A stretch of 61,674 bases of DNA from Candidatus Latescibacterota bacterium (GTDB taxonomy: Bacteria > Latescibacterota > UBA2968 > UBA8231), in the NCBI GenBank assembly GCA_016187725.1, contig JACPJE010000198.1, forward strand, positions 1-61,674. Direction: 5' to 3'. Of the stretch, positions 9,115 through 17,999 are shown one piece after another (position 1 is the stretch's first letter; every line of letters starts with the position of its first letter). The notes under the pieces are model-generated. The model had not been told where the DNA came from and searched no databases. It was given only the letters and a program-made list of their open reading frames with translations. A program made the translations under genes and the position numbers.

Positions 9115-10137
9115 TCAGGTGCCGGTCAATTCCCGCCGCACCCGCCCGGCCCCTTCCACCATGGCCTTCATCTTGCCCAGGGCCACGTGGCGCGGGCAGT
9201 GGTTGAAGCCGCAGTCAGGGGTGACGACCAGCCGCTCGGCGGGGCAATATTTGGCTGCCAGGCGCAGGTGCTCGGCCACCTCCTCGGGAGTCTCGACAAA
9301 GTAGGATTTGACGTCGATCACCCCGACCCCCACCCGGCAGTGGGGAGGCAGTTGGGCCAGGAGTTCGATCTGGGCAAATTCGCGGTTGGCAAATTCTAGA
9401 TTGAGCTGATCACAGTGGGCTTCTTCGAGACTGGAAACGATGTAGGAGTAGTCTCGCCGGTCGCGGGAGCGGCCTTTGAAGTTGCCGAAACAGATGTGCA
9501 GCCCCACCTGGGCCTCTACCCCAGCGCGGGTCTGGTTGAAGACCTCCACCAGACGCCTGGCATCGGCATGCGAAGTGGCGTAGCGCGGCTCGTCCACCTG
9601 GAGATAGGTGGCGCCGGCCGCAGCCAGGGCCTTCATCTCGGCATTGACCAACTGGACCATGTCGGCCAACAGGCCATCGCGGTCCTGGTACCCGCCCTTG
9701 ATTATCAATGGCAAGGACAGGGTGATGGGACCGGGCACGCAGATCTTGAAAGGTTTGTCGGTGTGGCTTTTCAGGTAGTGGAGTTCTTCCGCAATGCCCA
9801 ACCCCTCGGGCGCTTCCACCTTGCCCACCACCTCGTACCGGGGGTTCTGGTCGTACCCAGCGGCCCCCAGCACCCGCGCCGGCGGGAGTTTGTTGAGCCC
9901 GCTCATCAGCCCGTAAAAGTTCTGGATGAAGTCTCGGCGGCGCATCTCGCCGTCGGTGACGATGTCTATCCCCGCCTCTTCCTGGTCCAAGAGCGCGATG
10001 CGTACCGCGTCCTCCAGCGCCTCGCGGATCTCGGTCTCTCCCAGGTCGATGCGGTGCTCCAGTCGCTCTGAAAAAGCCCACAGCCAGCCGGGCAGGGCAT
10101 AGCTGCCGATGAGTTCCGTGGGGAGCAGTTTATCCAA
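9115..10137 (-). CDS. Stand-alone MetE catalytic-domain protein (cobalamin-independent methyltransferase family)
   Basis: 340 aa, the length of the C-terminal zinc domain of MetE alone. The zinc ligands are visible as His214 and Cys216 in LHICFGN, Glu248 in LNLEFA and Cys309 in TPDCGFNHCP. In full-length MetE this domain methylates homocysteine from a folate; short homologues use other methyl donors or substrates. It sits among sugar-oxidation genes, so methionine synthesis is not assured. Translation begins at TTG 10137, chosen because AAGGAG stands six to seven bases upstream and no ATG is available near the N-terminus. Confidence 0.8.
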   Translation of the reverse strand: MDKLLPTELIGSYALPGWLWAFSERLEHRIDLGETEIREALEDAVRIALLDQEEAGIDIVTDGEMRRRDFIQNFYGLMSGLNKLPPARVLGAAGYDQNPRYEVVGKVEAPEGLGIAEELHYLKSHTDKPFKICVPGPITLSLPLIIKGGYQDRDGLLADMVQLVNAEMKALAAAGATYLQVDEPRYATSHADARRLVEVFNQTRAGVEAQVGLHICFGNFKGRSRDRRDYSYIVSSLEEAHCDQLNLEFANREFAQIELLAQLPPHCRVGVGVIDVKSYFVETPEEVAEHLRLAAKYCPAERLVVTPDCGFNHCPRHVALGKMKAMVEGAGRVRRELTGT

Positions 10138-10151
10138 TCTGCACTCCTTTC

Positions 10152-11216
10152 TCAGACCGGCTCGCTGCCCCGGCGATTGGCCAGCGTGCGGGGCGTCAGG
10201 TCAAAAAGGGTTTCGTGACCGTGGAAGAAGCGGTCCAATTCGTCGACCATCAGTTTGAAAAAGCGCGGATAACTCTGGGCCGTGACCCCGGCGATATGCG
10301 GGCTGAGAAAGACGTTGGACAGTTGGAGGATCTCGCTGTCGGGGGGAACCGGCTCCGGATCGAAGACATCCAGGCCGGCGACGATATCCCCCCGTTTCAG
10401 CCGCGCGATCAGCGCGTCCGGATCGATGATCGGTCCGCGCGAGACGTTCACCAGCACCGCCCCTGGCCGGATCAGGTCCAGCTCGCGCTGCCCGATCATC
10501 CGGCGGGTCCTGGGGGTCAGGGGCGCCAGACACACCACCGCGTCGCACTCGGACATCACCTTCTCCAGCGAGGTCTGCAAAAAGCCCACCGCATCCGCCA
10601 TCTCCCTGGGCAGATAGGGATCGCACACCCAGATCTCGACCTCGAAGGGCCGCAGGAATTTGATCAGCCGCCTCCCTATATGGCCGCAGCCGATCAATCC
10701 CACCCGCTTGCCCGTCAGGTCCCCGTGCAGGTATCCCGGATCGTTGTGCGGCACATGGTGGGTCTGGCCGGCGATCATTCGGCGGAAGTGGGAGCCGGCA
10801 TTGCGCAGGGCGATGAGGATCAGCGCCAGGGCCCACTCGGAGACCGGATAGGACGAGCCGTTGGTGGTATCCACCGTGCGTACCTGCCGCGCCCAGGCCG
10901 CCTCCACGTCGATGCGGCTGGCGAAGCGGTCCCCCTCCAGCTCGCCGATGATCCGCAGCCGGGGTGCCTGATCCAGGAGCGCCCCGCCGATGGAGGGGCA
11001 GCCGTGGCAGACCACCAGACCCTCGACTTCGCCCAGGCGCCTGCCCAGCTGGGTCGTGGTCTCAGGGTCGGCATTGGTGTCGTAGATCCCCCCCCCCTCG
11101 CACGAGAACCAGTCCCAATCGGCAAAGCGCTCCAGGCGCTCTAGATCCACCGGATCCAGGTAGTGCTCGCGGACGTGGGGGTTGCAGGCCAGCAGTACTC
11201 TGGGGCGCGCGGTCAT
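10152..11216 (-). CDS. D-isomer-specific 2-hydroxyacid dehydrogenase
   Basis: 354 aa. The NAD-binding loop GLIGCGHIG lies at residues 173-181, and the catalytic triad of the family is visible: Arg260 (VSRGPI), Glu288 (FDPEPV) and His307 (SPHIAG). The enzyme reduces 2-keto acids or oxidises 2-hydroxyacids with NAD(P)H; the substrate cannot be read from the sequence. ATG 11216 follows AAGGGAG with good spacing. It is placed between a Gfo/Idh gene and the MetE-like gene with gaps of 12-14 bases, so it belongs to the same transcript. Confidence 0.88.
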   Translation of the reverse strand: MTARPRVLLACNPHVREHYLDPVDLERLERFADWDWFSCEGGGIYDTNADPETTTQLGRRLGEVEGLVVCHGCPSIGGALLDQAPRLRIIGELEGDRFASRIDVEAAWARQVRTVDTTNGSSYPVSEWALALILIALRNAGSHFRRMIAGQTHHVPHNDPGYLHGDLTGKRVGLIGCGHIGRRLIKFLRPFEVEIWVCDPYLPREMADAVGFLQTSLEKVMSECDAVVCLAPLTPRTRRMIGQRELDLIRPGAVLVNVSRGPIIDPDALIARLKRGDIVAGLDVFDPEPVPPDSEILQLSNVFLSPHIAGVTAQSYPRFFKLMVDELDRFFHGHETLFDLTPRTLANRRGSEPV

Positions 11217-11228
11217 AGGTCTCCCTTC

Positions 11229-12473
11229 TCAGAGCCCGAGGGCATCGTCGATCTCCTCCTGGTACGCCCGCACCTCACCCGCCAGCAGCTCGGTCATGCT
11301 CACCTCCCGGCCGGCGAGGATGGATTCATAGGCGCCCAGGATGGCGGCCACCGCGGTCATGCCCAGGTACCCGTCCACCTCGGGCTTGCCCCCCTTGAGG
11401 ACGGCCTCGCCAAAGTCGTGGAACTCGATGGCCATGTGTTTGGCGTCGATGGGGGGGAAGGGCAGCTGGTACTCCACCTGGCGCTCGGCGAAGAGCCGTT
11501 GGGTGATCTCGTTCATCTGGAAGTTGGGCAGCAAGGGTAGGATCTCCGCCCCCTTCCACTCCCTGCCGTCTAACTTCAAGATAACCGGCCGGCCATTGCG
11601 GTCTCCGGGCGCCCACAGGGCGGCCTTGCGGCCGTGTACGCTGCGCTCGAAGGTGCTGCTGCCGCGCCCTCCTGCCACGTAGGAGAACTGGACCATGGCC
11701 CCGGACTTCATCTTGTACAGGGCGATGACCGAATCTTCGCCCGTGGCCTGGAGGCTCTCGGGAAAGGTCTTGTAGCGCTCGCGGTACGACTCCAGGTCCA
11801 GGCCGTGGTTCTTGGGTTTGCGGCGCACCGGCTCGACGATCAGGCCCCGTCCATAGATCTGGTCGAACTCGCCCATGTAGTACTGGACGATGTCGGTGTA
11901 ATGCACGGCCATGTCCAGGCCGATGGCCCCCTTTAGTTTGAGGTGGCGCCAGGGCGTGATGATGATCTGGTCGTCCCCGCCCAGGGCGTTGTGGACCATC
12001 AGATAAGGGGTATCCAGCAGGCCGTGGTCGAGGATGCTGCGCGCCAGGCGGTTGGGGGGATCGCGGCGCAGGTTCTCGGCGGTGGCCAGGACCACCTTGT
12101 GCTGGCGCGCTGCCTCGATCATGGCCTGGCAGGCCCGCACGGTCAGGCCCAGGGGCTTCTCGACGATGGCGTGTTTGCCCGCCTGCAGCGCCGGCACCGC
12201 CACCGCGTGGTGGTAGGAGGGGTCGGTGACCACGTCCACCGCGGTGAAATCCTTACAGGCCAGGGCCTGGTCCAGGTCGGTGAACACCAAGGGTTTTTTG
12301 CCGAAGAGGCGCTCCACCTCACGCGCCCCCAGGTCGGCGTTTTTGGGATTGAGATCGCACACCGCCACGATCTCGATGTTGCCGATGCCGCTGTTCTCCA
12401 GCTCCCGGTAGGCCAGGATGTGGCGGTGTCCCATACCGCCGCAGCCGATGACACAAAGAGGGATCTTCTCCAC
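11229..12473 (-). CDS. Gfo/Idh/MocA family oxidoreductase
   Basis: 414 aa. The Rossmann motif CVIGCGGMGHRH is followed by AIVEKPLGLTVRACQAM and a substrate-side LDMAVHYTDIV. GTG 12473 is taken as the start: GAGGAG stands seven bases upstream, while the nearby ATG at 12480 is out of frame and the longer open frame begins inside a palindromic repeat. The protein is a close paralogue of the one at 3390-4625. Two such copies in one cluster often act at successive oxidation steps on a sugar, or on different sugars; which applies here is unknown. Confidence 0.87.
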   Translation of the reverse strand: MEKIPLCVIGCGGMGHRHILAYRELENSGIGNIEIVAVCDLNPKNADLGAREVERLFGKKPLVFTDLDQALACKDFTAVDVVTDPSYHHAVAVPALQAGKHAIVEKPLGLTVRACQAMIEAARQHKVVLATAENLRRDPPNRLARSILDHGLLDTPYLMVHNALGGDDQIIITPWRHLKLKGAIGLDMAVHYTDIVQYYMGEFDQIYGRGLIVEPVRRKPKNHGLDLESYRERYKTFPESLQATGEDSVIALYKMKSGAMVQFSYVAGGRGSSTFERSVHGRKAALWAPGDRNGRPVILKLDGREWKGAEILPLLPNFQMNEITQRLFAERQVEYQLPFPPIDAKHMAIEFHDFGEAVLKGGKPEVDGYLGMTAVAAILGAYESILAGREVSMTELLAGEVRAYQEEIDDALGL

Positions 12474-12497
12474 GTTCCATCTCCTCGTCAGGTATCC

Positions 12498-12525
12498 GTA
12501 GGGGCAGGTCATGACCTGCCCCTAC
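12498..12525. repeat. 28-bp perfect palindrome bounded by GTAGGGGC / GCCCCTAC
   Basis: The left half reads GTAGGGGCAGGTCA and the right half is its exact reverse complement. It fills most of the 57-base gap between two minus-strand genes. Short palindromes with this GTAGGGGC border are known as dispersed repeats in several bacterial groups. As RNA it would form a hairpin, so it may also act as a weak terminator or a transcript-stabilising element. Only one copy was noticed in this window. Confidence 0.75.
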
Positions 12526-12530
12526 AGGGA

Positions 12531-13307
12531 TTAATATCCCACCGACCTCAAAAATTCCCTGTTGGCGCGACACGACTCGTCTGCATCGGTATCCGCGTAG
12601 CTGGACAACTCGCCCATCACCCAGCCCCGGTACCCGATCTCGTTGAGGGCCTCGCGGATCGCGCCGAAATCCAGGCCGGCGACGCCCTGGCCCATCAGGC
12701 AGAACTTTCCGGGCCCGCAGTCCTTCATGTGCACGTACCCCAGGCGGTTGCGGTACTTGCGCAACTGGGCAACCGCATCCTCGCCCATCAGCGCGGCCAC
12801 CGACACGTCCACGCACACCTGGAGGCGGTCGGTGTGGGCCAGCAGCCGGTCCTGCTCGGCCTCGCTCTCCACTGTGCAGCGCGGATGGGCGTGGTAGGCC
12901 ACGGTCAGCCCGAAAGGCGCGGCATAGTCTATGAGACGCTCTGATTGTTCGGCAAGTGCTTTGAATTCATCCTCGTTGGGCAGGCGCAGGCCCACCCGGT
13001 TGCCCCCCAGGAAGCAGTAGACCGAGCAGCCCAGTTCAGCGGCGTACTCGATGATGCGCCGCTGCCGCTCCATCGTCGCTGCCCCGTCCCCTCCCAGGCT
13101 CACGCTGCCGAACATGCATACCGGCGGCAGGCCGTGCTTCTCCAACAGCTTCCGCACCCGGCCGGTGGTCCCCAGCCAGTCCAGGGAAACGCTGATGAAC
13201 TCCACCCCTTCCCAGCCGGCTGCAGCGATGGTGCCCAGCACCTTCTCCAGATCCGGGGTCGGCCCCCAGGTGATGGTGGAATAACCCAATTGAAAAGTCC
13301 GTGACAT
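12531..13307 (-). CDS. Sugar phosphate isomerase/epimerase-like TIM-barrel protein
   Basis: 258 aa, the usual length for the xylose-isomerase-like AP endonuclease-2 superfamily. Visible features are the N-terminal LGYSTITWG strand, GWEGVEF, AYHAHPRCTVES (metal-binding His), VCVDVSVAA and YVHMKDCGPG with a further His, then GYRGWVMGELSS with the last acidic ligand. These positions suit a divalent-metal isomerase or dehydratase of the inositol/tagatose-epimerase type. The exact sugar is not determined. ATG 13307 follows AAGGG by about seven bases. Confidence 0.8.
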   Translation of the reverse strand: MSRTFQLGYSTITWGPTPDLEKVLGTIAAAGWEGVEFISVSLDWLGTTGRVRKLLEKHGLPPVCMFGSVSLGGDGAATMERQRRIIEYAAELGCSVYCFLGGNRVGLRLPNEDEFKALAEQSERLIDYAAPFGLTVAYHAHPRCTVESEAEQDRLLAHTDRLQVCVDVSVAALMGEDAVAQLRKYRNRLGYVHMKDCGPGKFCLMGQGVAGLDFGAIREALNEIGYRGWVMGELSSYADTDADESCRANREFLRSVGY

Positions 13308-13319
13308 CGGTCGCCCTTT

Positions 13320-14153
13320 CTAAAGGCCCAGCAGGCGCTGCATGTTGCCGCCCAGGATCAGTTCCTGGTCGTGGGCGGGGATAAAGGAACAGTGCTTGCG
13401 CACCACCTCCAGGGATTGCTGGTAGGTCATGCACCACAGCACCGGCGGATAATCCGAAGCCCAACACAGCCGCTCGGGGCCGTAGTGTTCGTAGAGGGCG
13501 CGCACCATCCACAGGGTATCCGAATACGGATAATCCCACGCCACCTGCGAGACGTAGTGAAAGCCGGAGAGCTTGATGTGGATGTTGGGGACTGAGGCGG
13601 ACTTGAGCACCTCCTGCAGACTCGGATAGGGAGGGGCTTCGCCGGCCCTGGTTCCGGCCATGTGGTGGAGGAGAAAGACCACCGAAGGGAAGCGCCGGGC
13701 TAGTTCGCGCAGCGCAGGGTGCCATCCGGCGCCCAGCGCCAGGCTGGAGATCAGTTCCAGTTGGGCGGTCTTCTCGAAGAAGGCGAGTCCCTCCGGCGAG
13801 GCAAACCAGTCGCAGTCGCTTTTCAGGTAATGGGTGTACCCCTTGAGCTGGTACTTCCTGGCCGCCTCTTCCAGCCGGCCGGCTGCCCCTGGCGTATGGT
13901 AGGTCTGGGTCCACGAACAATCCACGTCGGCGAAGATCAGCAGCCGGTCCGGATGCTTTTGGACGCAGGCGTACCCGTAGTCGTTGTTGTTGGGGTTGTG
14001 GTCGATGCGGGCGCAGACCAGCACTGCCTTGTCCACTTTGTTGCGGTCCATCTCCCAGAGCAACTGCCCGACCTGACCCCGACTGGTGGGGTCTGGCACC
14101 GGCGGTTCGTAGGGCCAGTAGTCCCAGGCATGGGTGTGGCAGTCGATGATCAT
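13320..14153 (-). CDS. Amidohydrolase-2 family hydrolase (lactonase-like)
   Basis: 277 aa. The metal motif DCHTHAW starts the protein; HHMAG and WASDYPP supply the later His and Asp of the family. Relatives include 2-pyrone-4,6-dicarboxylate hydrolase, L-fucono-lactone hydrolases and decarboxylases. Beside a Gfo/Idh dehydrogenase and a mutarotase, hydrolysis of a sugar-acid lactone is the most attractive role, but this is inference. ATG 14153 follows GGGAG by eight bases. Confidence 0.72.
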   Translation of the reverse strand: MIIDCHTHAWDYWPYEPPVPDPTSRGQVGQLLWEMDRNKVDKAVLVCARIDHNPNNNDYGYACVQKHPDRLLIFADVDCSWTQTYHTPGAAGRLEEAARKYQLKGYTHYLKSDCDWFASPEGLAFFEKTAQLELISSLALGAGWHPALRELARRFPSVVFLLHHMAGTRAGEAPPYPSLQEVLKSASVPNIHIKLSGFHYVSQVAWDYPYSDTLWMVRALYEHYGPERLCWASDYPPVLWCMTYQQSLEVVRKHCSFIPAHDQELILGGNMQRLLGL

Positions 14154-14166
14154 CAGGAGGCTCCCT

Positions 14167-15534
14167 TCATGGGGTAGCCGGCTGCTTTGCGGCCAGCAGC
14201 CGGTTGTAGGTCTCCAACTCCGCTTCCCCTTCTGTCTTCAGCCCCTGCTGGAGGTACAAGAGGCCCAGGTTGTAATGGTTCTCGGCATGGTCCGGAGCCA
14301 GACGGACCGCTTTTTGGAAGGCTTGGGTCGCCCGTCCCAAATCCTTCATCAATAGATAAGCAGTGCCCAGATTGCTGTACCCCTGGGCGTAGCGCGGATT
14401 GAAGGCTAGGAGGTTTTCGTATTCCCGGATCGCCTCGGCGAACCGCTGCTGCTTGAGGAAGATATTCGCCAGGTTGTTGCGCGCGCTCGCGTCCTCGGGA
14501 AAAATGCCCAGGGCTTGCTGGTACTCCAGGGCTGCCTCCTGGTAACGGCCCTGTCCGGCGTAGAGCACGCCCAAATTGTAATGCGCGTCAGCGTCGTCGG
14601 GAAAATTGGCCAGGATATAGCGCTGCCGGGTGATCTCTTCGTCTACCGCCCGAAGCCGTTCAAAGGCCGCCAACACCTCCTTGCCGGAGGCCGTCTTTCC
14701 CAGCCTGAGGTACAGGCTCCCCAGGCGGTGGTAGGCCTCGGGCGCAAAGGGGTCCAGGGCGATGGCCCGCTTGAGCGCCTCTTCTGCTTCGGAGTTTCGC
14801 CCCTGCTCCTGGAACACCTGTCCCAACTTGGCGTAGGGCTCTGCGTACGCGGAGCGGTGGCGCAAGGCGGTTCTGAGGCTGACCTCGGCCTCCTGAGGGC
14901 GCCCCAGTTTAATATAAATGTCTCCCAGGTGGTAATGGGCGTACGCAAAAGCGGTGTCGAGCGCAGTCGCCCGTTCAAATTCGGCCCGCGCCGCATCGTA
15001 GTCCGCCTGGCGCTCATATACCAATCCCAGGCTGTAATGGGTGGGGGCATGCTCCGGTTCGCACGCCAGCGCCTTTTTCAGGGCCTCCACAGCCTCGGAG
15101 TACCGGAATTGGTCTAGGTAGGCGATGGAGAGTTTGCGGTAAGGCGCCGCCTGTTCCGGCGAGAGGTGGATCGCCTCCTGGTAGACCGCCGCGGCCTCGT
15201 CATTGCGGCGCTGCCGCACGTACACATCCCCCAGCGCCAGGCGCGCTTCGACATTGTCTGGAGCCAGGCGCCATGCCCGCTCGCACTCCTGGGCTGCCAG
15301 TTTGAACTGGCCCTGCTTCATCAGCAGGGTGCCTAGGAGCAAGTGGGTTTCCGCCTGGTCAGGGTCGTCCTCCAGGAGGCGCTGGCAGACGGCGATTGCC
15401 TCAGCATAACGCCCCGCCTCTGCCAACAGCCTGGCCTCAGTCTGCGCTGTTCCTTCCCGCCCTTTCCCGCAGCCAGTCAGGAGGAGGAGCATTCCTGCGG
15501 CAAGAGGCCATGCGCTAGGTGCCAGCTTCAGCAT
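14167..15534 (-). CDS. Tetratricopeptide-repeat lipoprotein
   Basis: 455 aa. The signal peptide ends in a lipobox (LLLLTGC, Cys at about residue 22), so the protein is lipid-anchored. The rest is about eleven TPR units of 34 residues, recognisable by repeated G-Y/R-EA and AxxxLG-Y patterns; one unit near residue 270 is longer or degenerate. TPR lipoproteins serve as scaffolds for envelope complexes. The start overlaps the end of the foldase gene by 20 bases, linking it to that gene and to the secreted proteins upstream. Confidence 0.85.
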   Translation of the reverse strand: MLKLAPSAWPLAAGMLLLLTGCGKGREGTAQTEARLLAEAGRYAEAIAVCQRLLEDDPDQAETHLLLGTLLMKQGQFKLAAQECERAWRLAPDNVEARLALGDVYVRQRRNDEAAAVYQEAIHLSPEQAAPYRKLSIAYLDQFRYSEAVEALKKALACEPEHAPTHYSLGLVYERQADYDAARAEFERATALDTAFAYAHYHLGDIYIKLGRPQEAEVSLRTALRHRSAYAEPYAKLGQVFQEQGRNSEAEEALKRAIALDPFAPEAYHRLGSLYLRLGKTASGKEVLAAFERLRAVDEEITRQRYILANFPDDADAHYNLGVLYAGQGRYQEAALEYQQALGIFPEDASARNNLANIFLKQQRFAEAIREYENLLAFNPRYAQGYSNLGTAYLLMKDLGRATQAFQKAVRLAPDHAENHYNLGLLYLQQGLKTEGEAELETYNRLLAAKQPATP

Positions 15535-17197
15535 TTACCATCTTGGAAAGGCGGTCTTTGAACAGGACAATCTCAGGGCGGTACTGCTCCCGCAACCTGG
15601 CGAGCAGGGCTTCGAAAAGGCGCTTTTCTTCCTCTTGTCTCAGCCAGTATTTCACCTTGGTGCTCGCCTGTTCGAATGGTTGAAGGCGCGCTGGCAGCCT
15701 GGCCAGTACCTTGAATACGGAATATCCCTCTGCCACCTGCACCGGTCCTTGCAGCTTGCCGATCTCCGCTTTATCTGCCGTGTCGTATAATTCCCTATAA
15801 CGCTGGCGCTCAAAGGGATGCATGTGAACACCGCCTTTGGTTTTAGCCGCTCCCGGCCTGACGCTGTGCCCTTCAGCTAGAAGATTTATATCCTCCCCGC
15901 GCAGGATGCGCTGGCGCATCTCCTCAGCCTCCGCCTCGGTCTTGGTCAGGATCTCCACCAACTGCATCTCCGCAGGCAGCATGAAGCGCTCCTGATGCAC
16001 CTGGTAATACTGGCGCAAGGCCGGTTCTCCCAAATCGAGCTGCATTTCCACTTCTCGCTCTCTCAGTGCCTCGATCAGGAGCGTCTTCTTCCTGACCTTC
16101 ATCCAGGCAGCCACCGTGGAGTCCTGTTCGAGCCCCTCCTCCAGGGCACTGCGGTACATGAGGGCCTCAGGCAAGAGGTGGTCTTCGATGAACTTGGTGA
16201 CCGCACTGCTGTCAAGATCGACCCGATGTGGTGCTGCGACCCGCTGGTACGCGCCTAAAAAATCTCCGATCGTGAGCTGCCCGCCGCTGAAACGACACAG
16301 GATCGTCTCCGTCTCCTGCTCATCCAGCCGCAGGGTGTCTCCTTTGGCTGCAGCCGCCTTGTCGAGAAAGTATTTGAGGCCATGCTGATCCGATCGGACG
16401 TCGAATTTGTCTCTCAGCTCTGCCCACACCTTCTGGCGTTGGGCGTTAAAAGCCTCCAGAAAGGTGGTTTGCGCAAAAACAATGGCATAGCCGGCAGGAG
16501 CGGGCCGTTCATCCACCACCTTGAACACCTCGTACCCACCCATGAAGGGATAAGGTCCGCCATATTCCCCGATCTTTAGCTCAAAAACCTGTTCGGCTAC
16601 CTCCAGTTGCAGGCCGAGTTCATCGATATTCCCCCTGCCGAAGTAGGGTTCGAGCAGACCTCCTTGCTCCGCAGTCTGTCGGTATACCGAGCGCTCCCTG
16701 GCCAGCTCCTCGAAGGCCCGCCCCGCTGCGAGTCCGGTCATCACCTGCCGGGCTTCTTCCTCGGTTTTTACCCGGATGTGGGCCAGTTTCAGCATCCGGC
16801 TCCACTTGCTCTCCTTGAAGCGCCGCTGCAGTTCCTCCGGAGGCAGGTTGATCTTTTCCTGGATACGTTTCTGGAGGAAGGTCGCAATCAACTTTCTCTT
16901 GCGCTCCCCCTCCCACTTTTCCAACTGCTCTGGAGTCTGATCCAACCCTCTGGACCTGGCCTCGAGAAGCATCACCTCCATGTCGATCATCGAACCCAGG
17001 TAATCGTCTAGTTCCTCAACCCCTACCTTTTCCGAGCGGAGCAAGGCGGGTGTCTCAGCCTTGAAGCGGAGCAGATCCTCCGCAGAGATCTCCAGGTCGT
17101 CGATCTTGGCTACCACCTCCCCCCCTTGCTCCCCGGTGCCGCAGGCCAATTGCAGCACTGTCCAAACCCCGAAAAGCAAATTCCTCAGCAAGCTCAT
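15515..17197 (-). CDS. Parvulin-type peptidyl-prolyl isomerase lipoprotein with two PPIC-like domains
   Basis: 560 aa. A short hydrophobic leader ends in LQLAC, a plausible lipobox. A helical SurA-like region (about 30-130) precedes a first parvulin-like domain (about 140-240: HIRVKTEEEARQVM, GGLLEPYFGRG) and a second (about 400-495: VEILTKTEAEAEEMRQ, KGGVHMHPFER). Such proteins help outer-membrane or secreted proteins fold in the periplasm. The ATG at 17197 directly abuts AGGAG; the TTG six bases further in, at 17191, has better spacing and may be the true start. The neighbours are large secreted and barrel proteins, likely clients. Confidence 0.8.
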   Translation of the reverse strand: MSLLRNLLFGVWTVLQLACGTGEQGGEVVAKIDDLEISAEDLLRFKAETPALLRSEKVGVEELDDYLGSMIDMEVMLLEARSRGLDQTPEQLEKWEGERKRKLIATFLQKRIQEKINLPPEELQRRFKESKWSRMLKLAHIRVKTEEEARQVMTGLAAGRAFEELARERSVYRQTAEQGGLLEPYFGRGNIDELGLQLEVAEQVFELKIGEYGGPYPFMGGYEVFKVVDERPAPAGYAIVFAQTTFLEAFNAQRQKVWAELRDKFDVRSDQHGLKYFLDKAAAAKGDTLRLDEQETETILCRFSGGQLTIGDFLGAYQRVAAPHRVDLDSSAVTKFIEDHLLPEALMYRSALEEGLEQDSTVAAWMKVRKKTLLIEALREREVEMQLDLGEPALRQYYQVHQERFMLPAEMQLVEILTKTEAEAEEMRQRILRGEDINLLAEGHSVRPGAAKTKGGVHMHPFERQRYRELYDTADKAEIGKLQGPVQVAEGYSVFKVLARLPARLQPFEQASTKVKYWLRQEEEKRLFEALLARLREQYRPEIVLFKDRLSKMVNAEAGT

Positions 17198-17200
17198 CTC

Positions 17201-17974
17201 CTAGCGCTGATCGACGCGTGGCTTCTGGGCCGCGTACACCTCTCGACGGAAGTGATAGGGGATATCGATTTTTTCCACCGGCTCACCCTTGTAGTCGAAG
17301 CGCAACAACATATCCTTGACGCGCACCTCGAACTCTTCGACATCGCGATCGAGGATCGGGAAAACGATGTACCCCTCCTTTTCCTGGCCGCTGAACACAA
17401 AGTCATTGTTGAAGAGCGTCCTGCGGAGCAGGTCCCGCCGCCCGGTGAAGTTCGAGCGGGAATTGCCCGCGTACGCGACTGCATATGGCCAGTAATACTC
17501 CACCAATGCCGAAAGGCTGAGCGCCTGGTAACGCCGTCCATTGGGAGCGATGATGGAGATATCAGCCGGATCTATCCGCACCTTTGGGTAGGCGTAGTTT
17601 TTCACCTTCAGCAGGAAGACCGTGAACCGCTCCGGCGCCTGTTCTTCCCCTGGCGGTTTCCAATCGCCGTAGGTGTAGGGATTGCGCGCGGTGGCATAGG
17701 GGTTGGGCTGGCGAAAGCCCTTGGGTGTGGCCGACTCGTTGGAAAACTGCCGATTCAGCGCCTCCGCTGTCAAGGGCAGGAGGGCCACCTCCAGGCGGTC
17801 CCGGAGATAGGTTATGCTGCGGTCATCTCCGACCACATATTCCTTTGCTTCTGTTGCGCCAGAAACCGGCAGTATAGGGCCGGCGAAGTGCTGGTACCCC
17901 AAACGGATGCCGCAACTGCAAAACAACAGGAGTATAACCCCTGGCAACGTGTAAACAGGCCTTTTCATTGGCAT
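17201..17974 (-). CDS. Lipoprotein of unknown function
   Basis: 257 aa; not recognised. The N-terminus PVYTLPGVILLLFCSC is a lipoprotein signal peptide with Cys near residue 21. The mature part is mostly beta-rich: a segment with TVFLLKVKNYAYPKVRIDPADI resembles the LEA/Ig-like folds of envelope lipoproteins, and it continues with a conserved-looking FVFSGQEKEGYIVFPIL. ATG 17974 and ATG 17968 are both possible starts. It lies between a hairpin at 18000-18037 and the foldase gene, whose start follows its stop by three bases. Confidence 0.6.
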   Translation of the reverse strand: MPMKRPVYTLPGVILLLFCSCGIRLGYQHFAGPILPVSGATEAKEYVVGDDRSITYLRDRLEVALLPLTAEALNRQFSNESATPKGFRQPNPYATARNPYTYGDWKPPGEEQAPERFTVFLLKVKNYAYPKVRIDPADISIIAPNGRRYQALSLSALVEYYWPYAVAYAGNSRSNFTGRRDLLRRTLFNNDFVFSGQEKEGYIVFPILDRDVEEFEVRVKDMLLRFDYKGEPVEKIDIPYHFRREVYAAQKPRVDQR

Positions 17975-17982
17975 ACGCCCTG

Positions 17983-17996
17983 CAATTCGGGAATTG
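17983..17996. promoter_or_regulatory. 14-bp inverted repeat CAATTC-GG-GAATTG
   Basis: Six-base arms separated by two bases, nine bases before the lipoprotein start codon and just after the strong hairpin at 18000-18037. It could be an operator or form a small hairpin near the ribosome site. No promoter boxes are evident beside it. Confidence 0.3.
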
Positions 17997-17999
17997 AAG

